Source: Wurfbainia villosa
Lineage: Eukaryota > Streptophyta > Magnoliopsida > Zingiberales > Zingiberaceae
Direction of reading: 5' to 3'
Length of the DNA: 64,000 bases
Assembly: GCA_025175895.1 (NCBI GenBank)
Contig: CM045989.1
Location: 19,151,928-19,215,927, forward strand
Shown here: positions 56,381 to 64,000 of the stretch, one piece after another
How positions within the stretch are numbered: the first letter of the stretch is position 1
How the letters are laid out: every line of letters begins with the position of its first letter
Translations under genes and position numbers: made by a program
The notes under the pieces: model-generated
What the model saw: only the letters and a program-made list of their open reading frames with translations
Told to the model about the DNA's origin: nothing
Database searches by the model: none

Positions 56381-57528
56381 GCATCAGATGCCCCATCTTC
56401 TTCAGATATCTTCGTTATTGATTGTCATTCTATTTTCTCAAACACTTGGGTATTGGATACTGGGTGTGGCTCACATATAAGTAATGACATACATGGGCCA
56501 AGGAATAGAAGAAGACTCGTCAAGGGAGAGTCAAATTTACGTGTTGGGAATGGAGCAAAGGTTGCTGCACTCGCTATCGGAACGTATTTGTTGAAACTCC
56601 CTGTAGGACTTGTCTTAGAACTGGACAATTGCTTTTATGTTCCTTCGTTGATAAAGAACATCATTTCTATTTCTTGTTTAAATAGAAATGGGTTCCATTT
56701 GACTTTTAGTAACAATTGTTGTTACATAATTTTGAATGGAGTTCTTTATGAGACTGGAACTTTAAGCAATGGTATTTATACGTTAGATGTATCCAGTGAC
56801 GTTTTCAATATCGAAGCGAGCAACAAGCATGCTCGAAAGGATAATCAATTAGACTCCTACATGTGACATTGTCGTCTTGGCCATATAAGCAAGAAACGCA
56901 TGTCCGAATTACACCGATGTGGAATTCTGGAATCGTTTGAATTGGATTCATACGATACATGCGAATCATGCTTAAAAGGCAAGATGACTAAGTTACCTTT
57001 TACAGGAAAAGGTGAACGAGTGGGAGAGTTACTAGGTCTAATACATACTGATGTATGTGGACCTATGTCAACTCAAGCTTTAGGAGGCTATAGCTACTTC
57101 ATTACCTTCACCGATGATCACTCATGGTTTGGTTATGTGTTCTTGTTGAAACACAAGTCTGAAGCCTTTGAAAGGTTCAAAGAATTTAGAAATGAAGTAG
57201 AGAAACAACATGACAAGAGTATTAAAATACTTCGATCGGATCAAGGTGGTGAATACTTAAGTCAAGAGTTTCTTGATTATCTAAGAGACAATGGCATATT
57301 GTCTCAATGGACTCCGCCATATACACCATAGCATAATGGTGTATCTGAGAGGCGTAACCAGACCTTGTTAGACATGGTCAGGTCAATGATGAATCATGCG
57401 AATCTTTCCAAGTCCTTTTGGGGCTATGCACTTCAGACAGTTGTTTACTTGTTAAACAGAATGTCAACCAAGGTAGTCTCTACTACTCCATATGAGATAT
57501 GGAATAGTAAGAAACCTCATTATCTTAC
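56366..57528 (+). pseudogene. Element C protease and integrase
   Basis: A 166-codon frame with the protease block 'WVLDTGCGSHIS' (about 56447) and 'LIKNIISISCLNRNGF' closes at 56864, within the pre-integrase block. The next frame starts at 56900: 'CESCLKGKMTK', catalytic Asp in 'LIHTDVCGPM' (about 57040), 'LRSDQGGEYL' (about 57235; the usual Arg is Gln), then a stop at 57329-57331 just before 'HNGVSERRNQTLLD', which holds the Glu. It continues to about 57530 with 'SFWGYALQT'. Confidence 0.9.
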
Positions 57529-58392
57529 TTGAAGATATGGGGTTGTCCTGCTTATGTGAAGTGGACTGTATCAGACAAATTGGATGCTAAGTCTGATAAA
57601 TGTCTATTTATTGGATACCCTAAGGAAACAAGGGGTTACCAATTCTATCATCCTGTGGAACAAAAGGTGTTTGTTTCAAGGCATGCTGTATTTCTAGAGA
57701 AAGAGTTTCTCTTGCAAGAAAACAGTGGGAGTGTCGTCGAGCTTGAGGAGGCTCGAGAGACTCAAATAGACATTGATGAGATACCTGGTGAAGCACAACA
57801 GCCGATAACTCATAGTGATGAGCAATCGGTTGGACCTATTGAAACATCACATCTTCGTAGATCTGGTAGAACACGTAACATTCCTAAGAGATATGGACTT
57901 CTCGTAAGTGAATCGAACGACGTGTTACTTATTGATGATGAGGAGCCTACCAGTTATGAAGAAGTGCTGACAAGTTCAGAAAGGGATAAGTGGCTTGATG
58001 TCATGAAGTCGGAAATAGATTCCATGTATGAAAACCAAGTTTGGAACTTGGTTGACCCACCTGAAGGCATCAAGCCTATAGGGTGCAAGTGGGTTTTCAA
58101 GAAGAAAACTGACATGGATGGAAATGTGATTACCTATAAGGCTAGATTAGTGGCGAAAGGATATCGTCAAAAACAAGGTGTTGATTATGACGAAACCTAT
58201 TCACCTATAGCTATGCTTAAATCCATTCAGATGCTCCTGGCCATAGCTGCTCATTATGATTCTGAGATATGGCAGATGGATGTGAAAACAACTTTCCTTA
58301 ATGGAAACCTGCTCGAGGATGTGTATATGATATAGCCTGAGGGTTTCACATCGGTTAATAAAACCAAGGTATGCAAATTGCGACGGTCTATA
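57529..58392 (+). pseudogene. Element C RT, N-terminal part only
   Basis: A 268-codon frame: the integrase tail 'IWGCPAYVKWTVSDKLDAKS', 'YPKETRGYQFYHP', a linker, then RT blocks 'WNLVDPPEGIKPIGCKWVF', 'GVDYDETYSPIAMLKSIQML' and 'WQMDVKTTFLNGNLLEDV'. After a stop at 58335 only 'VCKLRRSIH' follows before a deletion, so the catalytic YVDD region and the rest of RT are absent. The deletion join at 58392-58413 carries copied filler. Confidence 0.9.
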
Positions 58393-58404
58393 CATCGGTT
58401 TCAC

Positions 58405-58954
58405 ATCGGTTAAGTACTTAAGAAGAACTAAGGATGTGTTCCTAATATATGGAGAAGGGGACATGGTGATACGCGGGTATACGGATGCCAGCTTCCAGAC
58501 AGACAAGGATGATTCCAGGTCTCAGTCTGGATACGTGTTCACCTTGAATGGGGGTGCAGTGAGTTGGAAAAGTTCCAAACAAGACACTGTAGCATATTCT
58601 ACCACTGAGGTAGAATACATTGCAGCTTCGGAAGTAGCAAAGGAAGCGGTTTGGATCAAGAAGTTCATTTTTGAACTTGGTGTGATTCCAGCCATTGTTG
58701 AAGCAATACCGGTCTACTGCGACAACAATGAAGCAATTGCACAGGCAAAAGAGTCAAGGTCTCATCAACGATCCAAACATGTGCTTCGCCGCTATCATCT
58801 TATCAGAGAGATCATCAGTAGGAAGGAAATACAAATCGAGAAAATCTCCACTGAAAGAAACTTAGCGGATCCTTTGACTAAGACATTACCTCAAAGTAAG
58901 TTTGAGGGTCATGTTAGAGCTTATGGTATTGGATACCATAGCGATTGGCATTAG
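58405..58954 (+). pseudogene. Element C RNase H
   Basis: In the frame 58436-58954: 'MVIRGYTDASFQTDKDD' (first Asp), 'SWKSSKQDTVAYSTTEVEYIA' (Glu), 'VYCDNNEAIA' (Asp), 'RSKHVLRRYHLIREII' and 'NLADPLTKTLPQ', ending 'YHSDWH' before the PPT. Apart from the start it is a complete copia RNase H domain, better kept than that of element B. Confidence 0.88.
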
Positions 58955-58968
58955 GCCAAGTGGGAGTT

Positions 58969-61200
58969 TGTTAGTAATATATGAGAGATGTCCTAAGGAA
59001 ATCGCCTTATGTTTGAACCATTTATATGATAAATGAAGATTCACTTTTTGAGTATACATGTTTCATGTATTTGATTAGATCTTAAACTCATTTACTGAAT
59101 GTCCTCGATACGATTCACAGCATAAGAGAATTTGTGATTGGATCACAACTAGTGAGTATCTCTACATGTGTAATTGTGATGTATCGGAATTATCCCTAGT
59201 CGATGAATTGATGGATTTGGACACCATTGATTCTGTCAAGACTAGCACGAGGTATACTCCTTGGTGTATTCAAGCAGTTGATTCTCACTAGCTGGAGACA
59301 TTGTGATGTACGGAGTTAATCGTGGATGCTAGTTATGGTAAGTAGTTCATTGGAGTGACCAGCCGTAAGACTTCATATGGTTCTTTGCATATATAGATAT
59401 GTCAATGAAGTTCTTACTGCAGCTTAAGTGCGATGTTCCTTTGACTTGAGGTATTCAAGTCATCTTGATCATAAAGACTTATGCTTTGACATCTTAAGCA
59501 AGCATCTCTGAGGAGATGTGGACCCGGGATGATTGGGTATAAGTCGAAGTAATCGAAGGTGTTTGAATAGCCTATAAAGGATTCACCACTCCTTGCGAGG
59601 CGATGTATACCCATGGCCTCTCGTCGGATTGTTACTAAAGTCTTTGGCCAAAGCATTACATGTTTAGAGTAAGGTACTCTTCGATACATGTGCAGTAACT
59701 AGAATTCGTAGGATGAGGAAATGATACTTGGGCTAGGTGTGACGTAGTCAGCCTAGTGGGGACTGACACTATAGACCATGTCCTGAACCAAGTGGGTATA
59801 AGATGAGTGAAGGGAATGGGGCACGATTCATTCGAGCTGCTGAAGGGTTTCAGAAATAGTTCTGGATCAACCGTTGATCTTTTCGATTAATTGGGGATCA
59901 TGATGTACTACTAGGTGCCACTCATGATCGTTCTATAATTAATGGTTAATTATAGATGGCCAACATAAACCGAGAACCTATTTGGTCACACGCACAACGA
60001 GCGTAATCCGAAGGATTTAAAACGAGCTTGAGAATGAGATTCTCAGACCGAGAGAAACTAGGTTTGGTTGGACCAAACATGGAGCGAGTATGAAATCGTT
60101 TCAGTCGCAATGGAAGCGTGGATGGGTCGTGTCTTATGAAGACATGATGGATGAACCAAATTGGTTTGGTTCTAATCCAATGTAGGAGAATAAACCAAAG
60201 GGTTTGGTTTGTTTTAAACGAATGAACCAAAGTTGGTTCGGTTTGTTTTAACTTAAAATAAACCATCATAGTTTGGTTTATTTTAACTTAAATTAATTGA
60301 GCAGGTTAACGGGCTTTTGTTTATAATCCGATAACCATTAAGAGAATTTGTTCTCTATAAAATAGGGCTTAAGGGTTTTTGTTAAACCATAATCAATGTC
60401 CAAGCAACCCAAAGTTGCCGCCCCCTCCTCTCCTTGGTGTAGTCGGCGCCAACCCTAGTGTCGCCGCCCACCACCGCCCAGCTCCCTTGCCGGCGTCCAG
60501 AATCTGATGTCCTTCCCTCTTGCCGGCGTCGAGCTGCTGCCGGAGAAGCTCCGGTGATCTCCTTTGGGTCCAGCGACAAGGTGAGCCTCAACCTTCCTTA
60601 TTTGGCCGGCCCCTATTCCTCCACCAAAGCTGTCCAGTTTTCTGGACAGCTTGTTTCCTTCTCATCGGAGCGTCGTTTGGACGACGTTTGGAGCTCCGAC
60701 AGTGGTAGCCTTGCGGGGATTTGATCTTCGGTAATCCTCATAGGTGGAGGACGAAGGATTCGGCAAACAGTTGATGAATACCTCTCCGGAGAAGCGAGTT
60801 TTTGAGGACTCGTTTTGGATCCGAATTTTGATTCGGATCGTGATCTTCTCTCGATCACATCGTCTTCAACACGAGGCTAGTAACCCGTACGAAGACAAGG
60901 CTCGTGACTTTGTGAAGTCATCCCGAAGATACTCGGCGTGGATATGGATAGAGACGATTTTAGCTAGAATTGTTTCGGTTGATGCCTTTCCCGCTACACG
61001 TGATACGTCAGGTATACATAGTATAAATTTCCTTTTATTGTAAAATTTGAATTTACTGTTATGTCTACACATGTTGTACTATGCATGCGTGTGATGTGTG
61101 TGTTGTAATAAATTAGATTTATTATTTTATTCCTTCCGCTGTGCACATGTTTACGAAACATGTTCGAACACACACTCGCCGCGGTGCCGGAAACCCAACA
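58969..61200 (+). repeat. 3' LTR of element C
   Basis: Starts TGTTAGTAATATATG after AAGTGGGAGT and ends CCGGAAACCCAACA. It is the same length as the 5' LTR to within one base, with scattered single-base differences. Confidence 0.93.
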
Positions 61201-61699
61201 AGAAGATGGCCACTTGTATGGTGATGAAGGACAGTAGTTGCATGACAGCTGTCCAGGGAGAAGGAGGATAAAAGGAGGGGCAAGAAGAAAGGGGATCCGC
61301 AACTTCCAAGCAAAGATCGAAGGCACTCTCGAAGGGGAGAGCCACCACCTCGCCGGAGAAGGAGAGGAAGAGAAGTAGCGAGCTCCATTTGTGTAACATC
61401 TGTATACTGAGCTAAATGTAAGAGGTCTTTTCCCTCCGCCTCCGGAAGCTTTTTTTCATGAAGGAGGAAATTTATAGTGAAAGTGCTTTGGCACCGTAGC
61501 TCGTGGGAGAGCTCACCCCCGTAGAGTAGAAATCCTTATTCCAAACCTCATTAAATCTTGTGTCATTGCTCTTTGTTTTGGGTGGTTTGCGCTTTCCTTC
61601 CTTATTCTATTACTGTTGCGGCTAGAGAGAACCCCCCCCCCCCGAAGCTTCCTGCACGCACTTTGGTGTTGAAGGGAAGCTAAAAAATCCGTTTACGAC
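61201..61699. other. Unassigned DNA right of element C
   Basis: No domain or LTR edge is recognised. It contains a run of 12-13 C (about 61629-61642). Short open frames on the minus strand (61122-61399) overlap the LTR end and look spurious. It should be the other side of the target into which C inserted, together with 51814-52238. Confidence 0.4.
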
Positions 61700-62230
61700 C
61701 GCATCAGTTATGTGAGATGACTTCAATTTTACTTGATTAAATTTAATGAATTGAAACTAATCAACCTTGGATTAGATTCAGATTTAACCCTATGATCGTC
61801 AAGTAACTTTTTCGAGAAGTTAGCTTCTCGGTCATGGCAAGGCACAGAGGCCTTCTTTGATCGGAACAAAGACCACTTCCTTAGACAAAGCCAAATTCAA
61901 GAAATCAATTACTTGATTCACTTAATATTACTTCCTAGTCTAACTAGTTAAGGATACCATGAGGTAGCTTCAACTAATTCAACTTAGTCGAGTGCACCAA
62001 GCTATATACGTCTTATCTAGTTCGAATGCACAAGACTTCATTTTCCTAACGTACTATCATCTCGCCGCGTCCTAGTACTATGTTGTCAAGATTGATGAGT
62101 TATTGACCCTATCTAGCCGTTGTAAAAATTAAAACAAAAACTAAGCATGCAAGTCTAATTTCATGTAATAGAGCAAACAAATTTAGTATTAGCGCCCCCT
62201 GGACCATTGAATCGATTTAGTCTATCCACG
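61700..62230 (-). other. Gag-to-pol spacer of element G
   Basis: No intact frame. Minus-strand text such as 'EKLTSRKSYL' and AT-rich spacer follow the end of gag. No protease motif was found. Assigned to G by continuity only. Confidence 0.45.
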
Positions 62231-63780
62231 TAGTGGATTTAGTCCTTGGAAACCCAATACTTATTAGATCCTAGTTGTGAAATTAAGGCGGTCTTAGGGA
62301 CCCATGCTTGGACTTGTTTTCTATTACGGTTTACAATTGACATATACAATTTGTTAGTCGTATTTGATCTAAATCCTAGTCTGACATTGTTGTACACGGC
62401 CCTTTGCGATCCAAGTAGTAGGTCAAGTCCCTCGGATCCCTAAGTAAACTTTTCCAACGTTTGCCTAAGATCTTCGACTTGTCCTTTCAAAAGTGATTTC
62501 TCAACTTCGAGTTAGTCAACTCGAGTTGAGTCCTCTTGAACTTGACTAGTCGAAGAGGTTAGGGAGACCTCATGTTTAAGAAGTTTAACCTCCTCAACTA
62601 AGGTCTCGACCTTGGACTCAGACTTAGCTAACTTTCTAGTTAAAAACTTAATTTCATTATATAACGTATCAATTAAAGACCAACTTATCTTGAGTGAACC
62701 TTTTGAATCGGATACGGATCGATGGCTTGTCTTGAATAGAGACTCATCGTCGGATCCGGAGTCGGACTCTTCCTCGGGTTCGATCAGATTGGCCATGATG
62801 ACGAGGTTGTTGAGCTCATCTTCCTCCTCCGATGATTCCTCCCATGTAGTGTTGAGTGCTTTCTTGGACTTTTGTGCCTTGGTCTTGAGCTTTGGACATT
62901 CCGACTAGATGTTGCCCAACCTATTACACTCATAGCATCTATAGTTGGAATTTGATTTAGACTTACCTTCCTTGGATTGATTGATATGTTGTTTTTGGCT
63001 TTTGATCATCTTCCGAACTAGATTTACTAGTTTGGTCTCCATCTCATCGTCTATCTTTGACTCATCCTCGTCTTCTTCCTCCGAAGGTAGTTTGGTTTTG
63101 GGCTTCTTCTTTAGTCCTGCAAACAAGGAAATACTCTTCTCAACGGAGGCCGAATTAGACTGTTCATGAAGTTCAAATTAAGAAAACATTTCATCAAGTC
63201 TAATCTTAAAAAGGTCCTTAGAAACCTTGTAGGCATCAACCATGGATGCCCACAAGGTAGTCCTAGGGAAAGCATTAAGCGCGTACCTTATTAAGTCCCG
63301 ATTTTTGACTTTCTGTCCGATTGAATGTAGACTATTGATGATATCTTGGATCTGTTCATGTAATTGGGTGGCGGTTTCATGTTTCTACATCTTAATATTG
63401 TACAATGTATTAAACAATAGATCCGTTTTACATACCTTAGCGTTGTCAGTTCCTTCGTGTAGCTCGATGAGCTTGTTCCACAAATCCTTCGCACTGATGA
63501 AGGGGATAATGCGGTTGAGCTCTTCTTTGGACAAGTCACACTATAGGATTTGTGTAGCCTTGGCATCGACTTCCACTTGGCATTTTATGGCATTTGTCCA
63601 TTGATCACAATCCAATGATTCACCATTTCCATTAGTAGGAAGTGTGAACCCGGTTTGAATTATGATCCATATCTCTACTTGGGTTTTTAAATAGCACTCC
63701 ATCCGACCCTTCCAGTAACGGAAGTCATCTCCATTGTAAAACGGGGGTCAGGCAGTGCTAAACCCTTCGAGATGGGCCAT
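62231..63780 (-). pseudogene. Element G gag (SIRE-like copia)
   Basis: Leftwards from an ATG at about 63780: a stop within 12 codons, 'GDDFRYWKGRMECYLK', 'WIIIQTGFTLP', 'LSKEELNRIIPFISAKDLW', 'NAFPRTTLWASMVDAYKVSK', an acidic tract (about 63080), and a knuckle 'CYECNRLGNI' then a stop then 'SEC', in which the His is replaced. A Ser/Asp-rich tract and coiled coil (62796-62512) follow, ending with a 'VQAWVPKTAL' and 'SNKYWVSKD' tail near 62250. It is the same family as gag of F. At least six stops. Confidence 0.85.
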
Positions 63781-64000
63781 TTAAAAAGAAAAGGAAACCT
63801 CGCAAAAAACAAAAATGACAAAAGGTACCAAGCTTCTCGTCTTGGATTAATAGTGCGGGAGATAGGAATTAAATGAAACGAAAAATGCTACGAATCAAAA
63901 AAATAATACGAAAAGAAACTTAACAAGATGCTAGATTGGTGGTTACACCAAATTGTAGGGCCCCCGCTCTGATACCAATTGTTGAATCGTAAAGAGAGCA
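63781..64000 (-). other. Leader, PBS and start of 5' LTR of element G
   Basis: The PBS complement GCTCTGATACCA is at 63966-63977, and the LTR starts TGTTGAATCGTAAAGAGAGC at 63980 and runs off the window. The LTR start differs by one base from that of element E (TGTTGGATCG). The leader holds one hairpin with arms CCAAG/CTTGG at 63828-63845, equivalent to those of F. Confidence 0.88.

Larger units (their letters stand above)
52239..61200 (+). mobile_element. Element C: copia retrotransposon with both LTRs
   Basis: 8962 bp, LTRs of 2231 and 2232 bp with TG...CA ends, PBS and a PPT-like AAGTGGGAGT before the 3' LTR. The five bases before it are GGAAG (52234-52238) and the five after are AGAAG (61201-61205), a target duplication with one mismatch. 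The interior holds gag, protease, integrase, part of RT and RNase H, all disabled. It is the most complete element in the window apart from D. Confidence 0.9.

Noticed and set aside
61629..61642. Poly-C run (and the G run at about 39296-39306)
   Set aside because: Simple homopolymers, probably of uncertain length in the assembly. No function is inferred.
1..64000. Host protein-coding genes
   Set aside because: Every frame longer than about 100 codons is a retroelement domain, a shadow of one, or a repeat artefact. No intron-exon gene structure was recognised.

Overview
The window is plant nuclear DNA made almost entirely of nested, decayed retrotransposons. I see no convincing host gene, tRNA, rRNA or CRISPR. 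The evidence is LTRs with TG...CA ends, initiator-Met primer binding sites (TGGTATCAGAGC) on both strands, Ty1/copia gag-pol, a Ty3/gypsy pol of the Tat/Ogre kind with two RNase H domains, and plant LINE reverse transcriptase. The abundance of SIRE/Maximus-like copia elements suggests a flowering plant with a large repeat-rich genome. The species cannot be named from the sequence.

Layout: 1-2799 is the gag start and 5' LTR of a minus-strand SIRE-like copia (I). 2810-5566 holds LINE debris (an RTE-like endonuclease scrap, an 81-bp minisatellite and an L1-type RT, all minus). 5647-15515 is the 3' half of another minus-strand SIRE-like element (E), split by a complete 5.3-kb gag-only element (D, 9536-14883) with perfect CCAAA target duplications. 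15516-18156 is the 5' part of a plus-strand SIRE-like element (F). 18157-23554 is the 5' two thirds of a plus-strand copia (A), broken off before its RT. 23555-32052 is a minus-strand SIRE-like element (H) that has gag and an unrelated second ORF but no pol. 32053 to about 42565 is the 3' part of a Tat-type gypsy element (J), with RNase H, archaeal-type RNase H and integrase. A long 3' region follows, carrying antisense genes and a tandem repeat array. 42566-51813 is a copia (B) preceded by a stub of a second copy of itself. 52239-61200 is a copia (C) with both LTRs and a near-matching target duplication. 61700-64000 is the gag, PBS and start of the 5' LTR of a minus-strand SIRE-like element (G). 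G has the same LTR family as E and may be its other half.

None of the polyproteins is intact. Stops, frameshifts and deletions occur in all of them, so most of the interest is in noncoding structure. Three signals stand out. (1) The untranslated leaders of elements B and C, and the 3' region of J, carry repeated RNA hairpins. The tip or loop size is constant while stem sequence changes in a pairing-preserving way between copies, which is strong internal evidence for selected RNA or cruciform structure. (2) The SIRE-like LTRs share arrays of the palindrome CAGTCGACTG just upstream of the TATA box. Element A instead has about eleven 26-bp repeats with a MYB-like core ending close to its TATA box. 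Both look like promoter arrays. (3) Two different elements (D and H) keep gag and LTRs but have no pol, which fits parasitic elements mobilised by autonomous relatives.
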